From a virus, in IMG/VR virus record IMGVR_UViG_3300042453_004093, positions 1 through 28,734 of that record: DNA of 28,734 nucleotides. One strand, written 5' to 3'. Positions 10,120-18,660 of this stretch are shown here, piece by piece. The position numbers and the translations under genes are program-made. Position 1 is the first letter of the stretch; each line of letters opens with the position of its first letter. The notes below the pieces were generated by a model that had not been told where the DNA came from, did not search any database, and worked only from the letters and a program-made list of their open reading frames with translations.

Positions 10120-11792
10120 GTCTGTTGTTCCGCACCCGCAAGCCTGCCGAGGTCGAGGCCGAGCGCAGCCAGATCAGCTTCGCCGAGTACACCAAGCTCA
10201 TCGAGCCGTGGCTGCCGTGGTTCTCGCAGCAGCCGAAGTCTCGCGAGCACACCGAGCGCACCCTGGCAGGCATGACCCGCCAGGCGTACGGCACCTCCGG
10301 GGTGGCGTTCGCGTGCGCAGCGGTGCGCATGCAGGTGTTCAGCGAGGTGACGTTCCGTTGGCAGGATCTGGCCAGCCGCCGACTGTTCGGCAACGCCGAC
10401 CTGTCGCCGCTGGAGTCGCCGTGGCCGGGTGCTGCGACCGACGATCTGCTGGCCCGCATGGAGCAGGACGCGACGATCTGCGGCAACTCATACTGGATCA
10501 GCGCCGGTTCGCTGGTGCGCACGGACGGCTTGCAGTTGCAGCGTCTGCGCCCGGAGTGCGTGACGATCATGCTCGAGCCGGTCGAGCACCGTTTCGGTGG
10601 TGTGATCGGGATGCGCAAGGCGGGCTACGTCTACGCCGAGGACGACAAGAGTGAGCCGGTGCTGCTCGACCTGGAGGAGGTGGCGCACTTCGCGCCGCTG
10701 CCCGATCCTCGGGCCCAGTTCCGGGGCATGTCGTGGCTGTCGGCGGTGCTGCCCGACGTGGACATCGACTCGTCGATTCAGGACTTCAAGCAGTCGTTCT
10801 TGGACAACCAGGCGACGCCGAACCTCGTCATCTCGTTCGATCCGTCGGTGTCGCCGGAGACGTTCAAGCGGCTGACAGAGGTGATCCGGTCGAAGGCGGC
10901 GGGCACGGCGAACGCCGGCAAGACGCTCGCTCTCGGCGGCGGTGCCGACGTGAAGGTCGTCGGCTCGAACTTCGAGCAGCTCGCCGTGAAGGCGGTGCAG
11001 GGTGCGGGCGAGACCCGGATCGCTGCTGCTGCTGGTGTGCCGCCGGTGATCGTCGGCCTCAGCGAAGGCCTGTCCGGTTCGTCGCTGAACGAGGGCAACT
11101 ACGGCCAGGCGCGCCGCCGGTTCGCTGATGGCACGATGCGCCCGAACTGGCGCAGTGCTGCGACCGCTCTGGCGACACTGGTGCGCCCGCCTGCGGGTGC
11201 ACGGCTGTGGTTCGACGCTTCCGACGTGGCGTTCTTGCAGGAGGATGTCGCCGACGATGCGGCGATTCGTGAGGCGCATGCCCGCACGATTCGCCAACTG
11301 GTCGACGCTGGTTTCACGCCGTCGGCGGCGGTGTCGGCGGCGGTCGACGGCAACTTCGACGGTCTCGCTGCGGCTCATTCGGGCCTGTTCAGTGTGCAGT
11401 TGCAGCCTCCCGGGTCGGGCGATCAGCCTGCCCGTTCGGAGATGCTGGTGCCGCTCGTCGAGGAGCGCACCACGGCGCCGGAGATGCATTTCCATCTGCC
11501 CGACTCGATCGACGTGCAGATGCGCCAGGAGCCGATCATCATCCCGGCTCCGGTGGTCAATGTGCCTGCTCCGATCGTGAACGTGTCGGTCGATCCGACG
11601 CCGGTGCAGGTCGACGTCGCTGCTCCGGTGGTGAATGTCGCTCCGGCCGAGGTCGTGGTGAATGTGCCGCCGGTGCAGTTGCAGTTGCTGCCTGCGCCCG
11701 AGTCCGAGGATGGGCCGGAGCGCAAGAAGGTCACGTTCAAGCGCGACAAGGACGGCCGGATCATCTCGGCTGAGATGGTCGAGGAGGACTGA
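10116..11792 (+). CDS. HK97-family portal protein
   Basis: A 558-residue protein. Typical portal landmarks are VAFACAAVRMQVFSEV (first helix of the portal core), GNSYWI, HFAPLPDPRAQFRGMSWLSA (wing) and GVPPVIVGLSEGL with SLNEGNY (stem/crown). It forms the dodecameric ring at one capsid vertex through which terminase pumps DNA. About residues 478-525 form a low-complexity run of APVVNV / APIVNV / PVQVDV-like units, then a conserved basic end (KKVTFKRDKDGRI). Repeats of this type are known at portal C-termini in this family. GTG start overlaps the previous stop. Confidence 0.93.
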   Translation: MSLLFRTRKPAEVEAERSQISFAEYTKLIEPWLPWFSQQPKSREHTERTLAGMTRQAYGTSGVAFACAAVRMQVFSEVTFRWQDLASRRLFGNADLSPLESPWPGAATDDLLARMEQDATICGNSYWISAGSLVRTDGLQLQRLRPECVTIMLEPVEHRFGGVIGMRKAGYVYAEDDKSEPVLLDLEEVAHFAPLPDPRAQFRGMSWLSAVLPDVDIDSSIQDFKQSFLDNQATPNLVISFDPSVSPETFKRLTEVIRSKAAGTANAGKTLALGGGADVKVVGSNFEQLAVKAVQGAGETRIAAAAGVPPVIVGLSEGLSGSSLNEGNYGQARRRFADGTMRPNWRSAATALATLVRPPAGARLWFDASDVAFLQEDVADDAAIREAHARTIRQLVDAGFTPSAAVSAAVDGNFDGLAAAHSGLFSVQLQPPGSGDQPARSEMLVPLVEERTTAPEMHFHLPDSIDVQMRQEPIIIPAPVVNVPAPIVNVSVDPTPVQVDVAAPVVNVAPAEVVVNVPPVQLQLLPAPESEDGPERKKVTFKRDKDGRIISAEMVEED

Positions 11793-12229
11793 TGGCCGAC
11801 AACGTCGGGTACACCCCAGGGTCGGGCGCGATCGTCGCTGCCGACGAGATCGACGGTGCGCTGCATCAGCGGGTGAAGTTGGGCATCGGCGACGACGGTG
11901 TCGCCGTCGACGTGTCGGAGTCCAACCCGATGCCGATCAACGCCGTCGGTGAACTGATCGAAGCGGTCGAGGCAATGCGTCTGGCGATCCATTCGCTGAC
12001 CCGCTCGATGGGTCAGGCAATGCCCGACGCCGCCGGCCGTCTGCGCGTGAACGTCGAACTGGGCGCACTGACGGCGTCGATCGCTGCAGCGCAGACCCTG
12101 GCGACGGTGACGACGGTGGCGACGCTGACGAACCAGACACAGATCGGCGGCCTTCCGGCCTTCGAACAGATCCCGGCGCTGATGCGCCTCGGCGCAGACA
12201 GCCTGCGCCGCAACGTGAGCGTGAGCTGA
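11792..12229 (+). CDS. Probable virion structural protein
   Basis: A 145-residue protein whose ATG overlaps the portal stop by one base. The N-terminus (MADNVGYTPGSGAIVAADEI, then VKLGIGDDGVAVDVSESNPM) resembles a domain seen in many tailed-phage structural genes, where it often precedes decoration or fibre proteins. The second half is helical, then threonine/alanine-rich (TLATVTTVATLTNQT). Position between portal and a Kelch-like protein suggests a head-associated component. Exact place in the particle is not shown by the sequence. Confidence 0.72.
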   Translation: MADNVGYTPGSGAIVAADEIDGALHQRVKLGIGDDGVAVDVSESNPMPINAVGELIEAVEAMRLAIHSLTRSMGQAMPDAAGRLRVNVELGALTASIAAAQTLATVTTVATLTNQTQIGGLPAFEQIPALMRLGADSLRRNVSVS

Positions 12230-12239
12230 GGCAGGGGCA

Positions 12240-13682
12240 ATGGCAACGACGAACGGCAACCGCAAGATCCTCGACCTGAAGCGATGGGAGTTCTGCACGC
12301 CTGCCCCGGTGGCAACGGCTGCAGGCGCGTTCATCTCGTCGAGCCGCCACTACCGCCAGCAGCAGCTCTACGTCACCAGCGCCACGGTGCACCACCTGTA
12401 CTCGCCGCTCGAGGATGCGTGGGTGCAGATCCCGTCGGGCGCGCTGGCAGGCACGTTCGCCGCTGGTGCGTGCGGCACGGCCACGGCGATCGGCCCGTCG
12501 GGTACCGCCACGGGTGGCAGCACGTCGACGATCAACACGAACCTGACGCTCGCTCGCGACCTGCGCGGCTACTCGATCCACATCACGGGTGGCCCGAACG
12601 CTGGCGTGACGCTGGCGATCTCGTCGAACACGATCGGTGCGAACTCGGTCGTCACGGTGCCGACCCAGGCGTCGGCGTTCACCGCCTCGACGACCTACCG
12701 GCTCATCACGCCCCGCTGGTACGTGCTGAACGCCATCACGGCCGCAGGTACGACGACGGCCGCCGTGTTCCGGTTCTACGATTTCGCCACCAACACCTGG
12801 GCCTCGGCCGAGACCGGTGCGACGGACGGCATCGCCCCGGCGGCGGTGATCGGCACCGACTCAAAGCTCATCGCCACTCCGTCGTGGCAGGGCACCGACT
12901 ACCGGGCGTTCGCCACGGGCACGGCCACGGCGGGCGGTGCATCGACGCTGACGAACTCGGCGAAGACCTGGACCGTGAACCAGTGGACGAACTACCAGGT
13001 GCGCATCGTGTCCGGCACTGGCGCTGGCCAGATCCGCACCATCGCCTCGAACACGGCGACGGCGCTGACCACCTCGGCGGCGTGGACGACCGCCCCGGAT
13101 GCCACCTCGGTCTACAACATCGAGGGCAACGACGACTTCATCTACTACATGGGGTCGGGTGCCGTCACGCTGTACCGCTACTCGATCAGCGCTGGCACCT
13201 GGACGACGATCGCGCCGGGCGTCGCCCGCGCTGCTGCGCCGGGTGCTGGCATGTCGGGGCACTGGGCGTGGGAGTCGACCGACTCGGCGTGGACGAACGA
13301 GTCAGCGATCATCTCCGGTCGGCGCATCTACTCGTTCCGTGGCGGTGCTTCGGCGGTGCTCGACTACTACGACATCGCTTCGAACACCTGGGTCAACGGC
13401 GTGACCTATGCGCCGGCGGCGGAGACGTTCACGACGGGCAGCAAGTACGTCTACCTCAATGATGCGATCTACGTGCAGAAAGAGGCGACCGGCCGCTGGC
13501 TAAGGCTGAACCTGGTCACGTCCGAGCAGGGCGGCTGGTCGACGATGACCTACACCCAGGGTGCTGCGGTGCTCGGCGACACGGCGTTCGATGTGCACTA
13601 CACGGACGGCGCCACGGAGATCGACTACATCTACACGGTGCTCAACACCAGCACGGTCATGCTCCGGGCGATGGTGATCTGA
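12240..13682 (+). CDS. Kelch-like beta-propeller structural protein
   Basis: A 480-residue protein, preceded by GGCAGGGGC. Repeating blade-like units are visible: FRFYDFATNTWASAETG, LYRYSISAGTWTTIAPG and LDYYDIASNTWVNGV each place an aromatic strand before a NTW/GTW turn, the hallmark of Kelch propellers. Between them lie Thr/Ser/Gly-rich segments, two of which are similar (GPNAGVTLAISSNTIG and GTGAGQIRTIASNTATAL). Comparable proteins appear in phage structural modules and are assumed to be displayed on the virion. The position between portal and prohead protease suggests a head-surface or head-fibre protein; this is inference. Confidence 0.72.
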   Translation: MATTNGNRKILDLKRWEFCTPAPVATAAGAFISSSRHYRQQQLYVTSATVHHLYSPLEDAWVQIPSGALAGTFAAGACGTATAIGPSGTATGGSTSTINTNLTLARDLRGYSIHITGGPNAGVTLAISSNTIGANSVVTVPTQASAFTASTTYRLITPRWYVLNAITAAGTTTAAVFRFYDFATNTWASAETGATDGIAPAAVIGTDSKLIATPSWQGTDYRAFATGTATAGGASTLTNSAKTWTVNQWTNYQVRIVSGTGAGQIRTIASNTATALTTSAAWTTAPDATSVYNIEGNDDFIYYMGSGAVTLYRYSISAGTWTTIAPGVARAAAPGAGMSGHWAWESTDSAWTNESAIISGRRIYSFRGGASAVLDYYDIASNTWVNGVTYAPAAETFTTGSKYVYLNDAIYVQKEATGRWLRLNLVTSEQGGWSTMTYTQGAAVLGDTAFDVHYTDGATEIDYIYTVLNTSTVMLRAMVI

Positions 13683-13843
13683 TGACCGTCGACGACCTGA
13701 TCCGCCAGGCCCGTACGTGGGTCGCTCGTCAGACGGTGCTACGCGCCGAAGCGGCGCGCCTCGGCGACACGGCAGCCATCGCCGCTGCCGACGCCGAGAT
13801 CGCCACCACCGAGGACACCATCGCCACGCTCGAAGCGCTGTAG
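13682..13843 (+). CDS. 53-residue helical protein
   Basis: The ATG at 13682 shares its A with the stop of the preceding gene. The product is a single charged helix (MTVDDLIRQARTWVARQTVL, then AARLGDTAAIAAADAEIATT). Many phages encode such a short alanine-rich helical protein after a fibre or propeller gene. Codon use matches its neighbours. Function unknown; it might assist folding or attachment of the preceding structural protein. Confidence 0.65.
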   Translation: MTVDDLIRQARTWVARQTVLRAEAARLGDTAAIAAADAEIATTEDTIATLEAL

Positions 13844-13858
13844 CCGAAGGGAGCGGCC

Positions 13859-14023
13859 GTGCTGCTCACGCTGCTGCAGTCACAGGGATCGACACCGCCC
13901 GAGCCGCCCCCGTCGCCGGGTGGTGGCCCTGGCAACAAGTTCCGGCTGCTCACCGAGCGACTGCCGGACCTGAACGACGACGACGAGGCGATCGCCCTCG
14001 CTCTCGTCCTGCTCGCCGCCTGA
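13859..14023 (+). CDS. 54-residue proline/glycine and leucine-rich protein
   Basis: A GTG at 13859 with AAGGGAG seven bases upstream. It encodes a leucine-rich start (MLLTLLQSQG), a PPEPPPSPGGGPG linker and an acidic, then hydrophobic end (NDDDEAIALALVLLAA). I recall similar small genes near portal or protease genes in metagenomic siphophages. It could be a minor membrane or scaffold-associated peptide. Function unknown. Confidence 0.55.
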   Translation: MLLTLLQSQGSTPPEPPPSPGGGPGNKFRLLTERLPDLNDDDEAIALALVLLAA

Positions 14024-14052
14024 CGGCGACCGACCCTCACAGAGGAGGCACC

Positions 14053-14796
14053 ATGCTCGCCTTCGAGCGCTACGCGCCCCTGGACGACCTCGAGGTGCGC
14101 TCGACGGCCACCGGCCGCCAGTTGCACGCCTATGCGGCCGTGTTCGGTCGCGATCAGGAGATCCGTGACCGAGAGGGTCACTACCTCGAGCGGATCGCCC
14201 CGACGGCGTTCGATCGCACGATCGGCCAGCGCGGCACGAACTTCCAGGTGCTGTTCAATCACGGCCGCACCATCCACGGCGAGTCGTCGGAGCGGTACTC
14301 GATGCCGATCGGTGTGCCCGCCGAGGTGCGCGCCGACGGGCGTGGCCTGTGGACGGTGACCGACATCGCTGCCACCCCGCTCGGCGATGAGGTGCTCGCC
14401 CTCGCCGAGGGCGGTGCGCTGCGTGGCATGTCGTTCTCGGGCCAGTTCCGGGCCACGAAGTCTGCCGGCAAGGTCGACGGCCTAGCCGTCAAGGAACGCA
14501 CCGAGATCGCCATGATCGAGTACGGCCCGACGCCGTTCCCGGCCTACTCAGACGCCGCCATCGTGGCGGTGCGCTCGGAGTTCTCGTCGCTCAGCGACGA
14601 CGAACTCGCCCTGATTCTCGGCGAGGACGACGCCATGCGCGCCCGTCTCGCCGACCTGCTCGCCTCGCTCACGCCCGTCACCGGGCCCAGCGAGTCGTCC
14701 CCCACCTCCTCGCCCGACACCGGGCACGTCGTGGTCCTCACCCCATCCCAGCGTCGCTTACGCGACCTGATCCTCACGAAGGAGACCGCACGATGA
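14053..14796 (+). CDS. HK97-type prohead protease
   Basis: A 247-residue protein from ATG 14053 with a perfect AGAGGAGG site upstream. This is the serine protease (family S78) that cleaves the scaffold part of the capsid protein during maturation. Visible motifs are the catalytic histidine in VLFNHGRTIHG and the serine in LRGMSFSGQF, followed by EIAMIEYGPTPFPAYSDAAI, the standard end of the catalytic core. The C-terminal 60 residues are acidic and low-complexity, as usual for a self-cleaved targeting tail. It overlaps the capsid gene by 4 nt. Confidence 0.92.
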   Translation: MLAFERYAPLDDLEVRSTATGRQLHAYAAVFGRDQEIRDREGHYLERIAPTAFDRTIGQRGTNFQVLFNHGRTIHGESSERYSMPIGVPAEVRADGRGLWTVTDIAATPLGDEVLALAEGGALRGMSFSGQFRATKSAGKVDGLAVKERTEIAMIEYGPTPFPAYSDAAIVAVRSEFSSLSDDELALILGEDDAMRARLADLLASLTPVTGPSESSPTSSPDTGHVVVLTPSQRRLRDLILTKETAR

Positions 14797-16193
14797 ACCG
14801 TGCAGCACTCGTCGCCGAGGCCGAGGCCATCCGTGCCCGACTCGCCGACATCGACCCCGACAACCTGACCACCGATCAGGCCGACGCCTTCGAGGCCGAC
14901 GCCGCCCGCTACGCCGAGATCGAGGCCGACGTGGCCAAGCTCGACGAGCGCGCCGCCAAGATCGAAGCGATCCGCAGCGGCGAGATCAAGACCATCACCG
15001 GCGACAGCCGTGACGTGGTCGCCCCGACGGTGCTGAAGCGCAGCGCCGACCGCGACCTGTACGACATCGAGGGTGCGGGCCGTTCGGCCAACGCCCACGA
15101 CATCGTCGAGCGTGCCATCACCGCCGTGGAGCGCAACGCCGAGCGGAGCTACTCCGACGAGCAGCGCGACGCCACGACCCGTCTGCTGGAGCGCAGCACC
15201 AAGCACACGCCGAAGATCGCCGAGTACATCCTGCTGACCGGTTCGCCGCAGTACCAGCAGGAGTTCGAGACCTTCGTCAAGACGCAGGGCCGCTCGTTCG
15301 GTCCGCTGCTCGAGCGTGCGGCGATGAGCCTGACCACCGCCAACGGCGGCGCGATGGTGCCCTACATCCTCGACCCCTCGGTGATGCTGACCAACTCCGG
15401 CGTCAACAACCCGGTTCGCCAGGCGGCCCGCGTCGAGACCATCGCCGGCTCCAACGAGTGGCGTGGCGTGACCTCGGCCGGTGTCACGGCTGAGTGGCTG
15501 GCGGAAGGCGCCGAAGCGGCCGATGCGTCGCCGACGTTCGCCCAGCCGGCGATCCCCACCTTCAAGGGTGCGGCCTACCTGTTCGGCTCGTACGAGGTGC
15601 TCGCCGACAGCGGTTTCGCCTCGCAGGTGCAGGCGCTGATCGGTGACGCCAAGGACCGCCTCGAGGGCACCGCCTTCACGACCGGCAACGGCACCACGGC
15701 CCCGCAGGGCTTCATCACCGGCAAGGTGGCCGCCGGTTCGCTGGTGGCTTCGGCCACGACCGACACCTTCGCCGTCGCCGACGTGTACAACACGCAGGCC
15801 GGTCTCGCTCCCCGCTTCCGCAACTCGCGGTCGGCGTGGATGGCGAACGTGTCGATCATGAACCGCATCCGCCAGTTCGACACCGGCGGCGGCTCGTCGC
15901 TGTGGGCGCAGCTCGCTGCGGCCGCACCGGCCAACCTGCTCGGTCAGCCGATCTACGAGACCTCGGACATGGACGGCACCATCACCGCCCTGGCCGACAA
16001 CTATGTCCTTGCCTACGGTGACTGGCAGCAGGCGTACATCATCGTCGACCGGGTCGGCGTCGAGGTCTACTACGACAACCTCGTGCTCGGCGCCAACCGC
16101 CGTCCCACGGGTCAGGCCGGGTTCTTCGCCTTCTGGCGTACCGGCGGTGAGGTCGTGGTTCCCGAGGCGATCAGCCTCCTCAACGTCACCTGA
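14793..16193 (+). CDS. HK97-fold major capsid protein
   Basis: A 466-residue protein. The first ~110 residues are a charged coiled-coil delta domain (RARLADIDPDNLTTDQADAF onwards), the internal scaffold removed by the protease encoded just upstream. The shell domain shows GGAMVPYILDPSVM, EWLAEGAEAADASPTFAQPA and PTFKGAAYLFGSYEVL, characteristic of this capsid family, and EGTAFTTGNGT in the A-domain side. It ends with GEVVVPEAISLLNVT. The ATG overlaps the protease stop (ATGA). Assignment is secure from motif order and gene neighbourhood. Confidence 0.94.
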   Translation: MNRAALVAEAEAIRARLADIDPDNLTTDQADAFEADAARYAEIEADVAKLDERAAKIEAIRSGEIKTITGDSRDVVAPTVLKRSADRDLYDIEGAGRSANAHDIVERAITAVERNAERSYSDEQRDATTRLLERSTKHTPKIAEYILLTGSPQYQQEFETFVKTQGRSFGPLLERAAMSLTTANGGAMVPYILDPSVMLTNSGVNNPVRQAARVETIAGSNEWRGVTSAGVTAEWLAEGAEAADASPTFAQPAIPTFKGAAYLFGSYEVLADSGFASQVQALIGDAKDRLEGTAFTTGNGTTAPQGFITGKVAAGSLVASATTDTFAVADVYNTQAGLAPRFRNSRSAWMANVSIMNRIRQFDTGGGSSLWAQLAAAAPANLLGQPIYETSDMDGTITALADNYVLAYGDWQQAYIIVDRVGVEVYYDNLVLGANRRPTGQAGFFAFWRTGGEVVVPEAISLLNVT

Positions 16194-16684
16194 TGACCCC
16201 TCAGCGAGTCGGCACCGACCAACTCGCTGCCCTGCTCGACCTCGTCGGCCCGTTGTGGTCGGCGAGGTCGAGCGCCACCGAGACCGGTGTGCACGACGGC
16301 TACCGCCAGGTGACCATCGTGCACGCCGGTCGTCTGGCGGTGCCCGGCTTCGCCGAGGTGCTCGCCCAGTTCGCTCCGGTGCATGGGGCGTGGCTGTCGG
16401 GCCTTGCGCCTGGCGGCTTCATCGCCGAACACATCGACGCCGGGCCGTACTGGGAGCGGTGGCAGTTGCCGTTTGCGACGGCTGGCTGCCTGCTCGAGTG
16501 CGGCACCCCGGTGCTCCACGAGGTCGGCGTGCCGTTCCGGGTGGCGCACCACGACTGGCACAGCGTGGTCAACACCGACGACACCGAACGGGTGGCGCTG
16601 GTGATCGACCGTGCCGTGCCGCTGTCCATTCCGTCCGCACCGCTGCAGGTGCGCAACATCGAGGAGGGGCGATGCCTCGTCTGA
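16193..16684 (+). CDS. Aspartyl/asparaginyl beta-hydroxylase-like 2-oxoglutarate oxygenase
   Basis: A 163-residue protein with the cupin core of the Asp_Arg_Hydrox family. PGGFIAEHIDAGPYWERWQL gives the iron-binding His80-x-Asp82, the distal histidine is His123 in HHDWHSVVN, and Arg133 in DTERVALVIDRAV is placed to hold 2-oxoglutarate. Related enzymes hydroxylate aspartate or asparagine beta-carbons, or free amino acids. The gene starts at the last base of the capsid stop and overlaps the next small structural gene by 13 nt, so it is locked into the head operon. A virion protein as substrate is plausible but unproven. Confidence 0.83.
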   Translation: MTPQRVGTDQLAALLDLVGPLWSARSSATETGVHDGYRQVTIVHAGRLAVPGFAEVLAQFAPVHGAWLSGLAPGGFIAEHIDAGPYWERWQLPFATAGCLLECGTPVLHEVGVPFRVAHHDWHSVVNTDDTERVALVIDRAVPLSIPSAPLQVRNIEEGRCLV

Positions 16685-16839
16685 CCGAGACCGTGCACCA
16701 CGCATCGGGCACCTACGAGGCGGGCACGGTGCTCGCCGCCGATCACCCGCTGGTGAAGGCCGGGCCGCACCTGTTCGTCGCCGACGAGCCGGTCGCCGCC
16801 AAGCCCGCCAAGCCCGCCAAGGTGAAGGCCGAGGGCTGA
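16672..16839 (+). CDS. 55-residue head-region protein
   Basis: The ATG at 16672 follows a strong GAGGAGGGGC site and lies inside the 3' end of the hydroxylase gene. The product (MPRLTETVHHASGTYEAGTV..., then PHLFVADEP) ends in a lysine/alanine/proline tail of KPAKPAKVKAEG. Small proteins with this sort of beta-strand body between capsid and connector genes are frequent in siphophages and may be minor head or stopper components. No firm family. Confidence 0.66.
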   Translation: MPRLTETVHHASGTYEAGTVLAADHPLVKAGPHLFVADEPVAAKPAKPAKVKAEG

Positions 16840-16840
16840 C

Positions 16841-17440
16841 GTGGCCTACGTCTCGCTCACCGACTTCAAGTCGTGGGTGCGCAACGAGCTCGGTACTGCC
16901 GAGGATTCGATCTTGCAGGCTGGCATCGACGCCGCCGTCATCGCCGTGAACGAGCATTGCGGGCGCAGCTTCGACATTGCCGGTGCGCCCTCGGCGCGTT
17001 CGTTCGTGCCCGAGTCGTATCGCCTGGTCATCATCGACGACTGCACCAGCGTCACGTCGGTCGTCGAGAACGGCGACACGATCGCTGCCAGCGGCTACCA
17101 ACTGGAGCCGCTGAACGGTCGCCGCCCGAGCGGCCTGGCGGTGCCGTTCGACCAGATCCGACGCATCTACGGCGACTGGTACATCGACGCCACCGATGAG
17201 GGCCGTGCGACGATCGTCGTGACGGCGGCGTGGGGCTGGGCAGTCAGGCCCGCCCCGGTGATCGAGGCAACCAAGATCCTCGCCAAGGACATCCTCATGC
17301 AGCGCGACACCCGTAACGGTGTCGCTGCGTTCGGCGAGTTTGGCTCGCTGCGCGTGCGGCTCAACCCGTACGTCGAGGAGCTGCTCAAGCCGTTCGTGAA
17401 GGAATCAGCCACGCCGGTCGACGCCATCGGGGTGTTCTGA
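16841..17440 (+). CDS. Head-tail connector (adaptor) protein
   Basis: A 199-residue protein from GTG 16841. The N-terminus (MAYVSLTDFKSWVRNELGT) and the helix ILQAGIDAAVIAVNEHCGRS match the helical start of HK97 gp6-like adaptors; TAAWGWAVRPAPVIEATKIL is the usual C-terminal helix motif of that family. It would bind under the portal ring to close the head and receive the tail. The C-terminus carries FGSLRVRLNPYVEELLKPF. Position right after the capsid genes agrees. Confidence 0.83.
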   Translation: MAYVSLTDFKSWVRNELGTAEDSILQAGIDAAVIAVNEHCGRSFDIAGAPSARSFVPESYRLVIIDDCTSVTSVVENGDTIAASGYQLEPLNGRRPSGLAVPFDQIRRIYGDWYIDATDEGRATIVVTAAWGWAVRPAPVIEATKILAKDILMQRDTRNGVAAFGEFGSLRVRLNPYVEELLKPFVKESATPVDAIGVF

Positions 17441-17883
17441 TGGCGACGCTCGACCTGCGTGCCGTGATGACGGCGCTCGCCAACCAGATCGACGCCAACA
17501 CGTCTCGGGCGCTCGCCTGCTACGACCTGCAACCCGCAACGTTGCCGCAGTTCCCGTGCGCCATCGTGCGCCCCGCTGACCAGTTCGTCGCCTATCACGA
17601 ATCGTTCGGTGCCGCGCCGCTCGTCGATGTGCAGCTCGAGGTCGCAGTGATGGCGCAAGGGACGAGCGACATCGACAGCCAGATCGCCGTGCTCGACATG
17701 TTGTCGGCGGGCGCCGGGATGTCGAACTCGATCATCGACGCCATCAGCGCCGACCGCACGCTCGGCGGCGCCGTCGAGAACACCATCGTCCGCACTGCGT
17801 CGGGCCTGTCACGCGCTGGGGCCGATGACGGCTCGGCGGCGGTGATGGCCGTGCTCGCTGTCGGCATCAAGCTCCGGAGGTAG
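17440..17883 (+). CDS. Head-tail joining / tail terminator-like protein
   Basis: A 147-residue protein with ATG overlapping the previous stop by one base. It shows the mixed alpha/beta pattern of tail terminator and neck proteins: an N-terminal helix (DLRAVMTALANQI), a strand pair (FPCAIVRPADQF; LVDVQLEVAVMA), a helix (DSQIAVLDMLSAG) and a C-terminal strand (VMAVLAVGIKLRR). Order after the adaptor and before the tail tube supports this. The specific neck role (stopper or terminator) is not resolved. Confidence 0.68.
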   Translation: MATLDLRAVMTALANQIDANTSRALACYDLQPATLPQFPCAIVRPADQFVAYHESFGAAPLVDVQLEVAVMAQGTSDIDSQIAVLDMLSAGAGMSNSIIDAISADRTLGGAVENTIVRTASGLSRAGADDGSAAVMAVLAVGIKLRR

Positions 17884-17886
17884 GGC

Positions 17887-18618
17887 ATGCCCGTCTACGC
17901 CAATACGTCTGTGTCGGCCGTGGTCGACACGCTCGAACTCGCTGCCTTCGCTCGCACAGTCACCCTCGAGGCGTCTGCCGACGAGATCGACGTGACGACG
18001 CTCGCCTCGGGCGGGTGGCGTCAGAAGATCTGCGGGCTCAAGTCGTTCACCGCGTCGGCCGAGGGCTTTCAGGACTTCGCTACGACCGGCGTCGAGCCGG
18101 TGTTCGGTGTCGGTGCGCTCACCGGTCTGGACACGTTCACGATCGCCCCGATGTCGACGGCCACGGCTGGCGATGTGGCCTTCATCGGCCAGGGCCGCCT
18201 CGGTGCGAACACGGTGCTGTCCGGTGCTGTCGGTGACGCCGCCGGGTTCACGCTGAACTGGGCGGGTACCGATGTCGTCGCTCGCGGCCAGGTGCTGCAC
18301 CCGTCGGCGGCTCGCACCGCCACCGGTAGCGGCACTGCTCTGGCGTTCACGTTCCCGACGACCGGGCAGCGGCTCTACGCCACGTTCCACGTGCTGAGCG
18401 TGACCGGCACCGGTTCGATCGTGTTCACGGTGCAGAGCGACAACGCCGTCGGGTTCCCGTCGGCAACGACGCAGATCACCTCGCAGTCGTTCACTGCGGT
18501 CGGGCACCAGTTGGCGAGTGTCGCCGGGCCGATCGCTTCAGAGACGCACATCCGGCTCGGCTGGACGATCACCGGTTTCACGTCGGTCACGTTCGTCGCT
18601 GCTGCCGCCACCGCCTGA
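17887..18618 (+). CDS. Tail tube (major tail) protein, long paralogue with C-terminal beta domain
   Basis: A 243-residue protein. Residues 1-140 resemble a tail tube monomer: TLEASADEIDVTTLASGGWR, QKICGLKSF and GFQDFATTG. The same sequence pattern (ASGGWRQKI-G-L) occurs in the separate gene at 18697. From about residue 140 there is an added beta-rich domain (ATGSGTALAFTFPTTGQRLY to FTSVTFVAAA), which recalls the C-terminal Ig-like domains on some tube proteins such as lambda gpV. A hairpin follows the stop. Whether this or the next gene makes the main tube is unclear. Confidence 0.75.
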   Translation: MPVYANTSVSAVVDTLELAAFARTVTLEASADEIDVTTLASGGWRQKICGLKSFTASAEGFQDFATTGVEPVFGVGALTGLDTFTIAPMSTATAGDVAFIGQGRLGANTVLSGAVGDAAGFTLNWAGTDVVARGQVLHPSAARTATGSGTALAFTFPTTGQRLYATFHVLSVTGTGSIVFTVQSDNAVGFPSATTQITSQSFTAVGHQLASVAGPIASETHIRLGWTITGFTSVTFVAAAATA

Positions 18619-18633
18619 TCTTCCCCCTCGCTC

Positions 18634-18660
18634 GAAGCCGCCTGATCCCTGGGCGGCTTC
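18634..18660 (+). terminator. Hairpin between the two tail-tube genes
   Basis: GAAGCCGCC (18634-18642) pairs perfectly with GGCGGCTTC (18652-18660) around a 9-nt loop, 15 nt after the stop of the first tube gene. There is no T-run after it, so it may be an attenuator or an RNA-processing/stability element rather than a full terminator. Confidence 0.55.
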
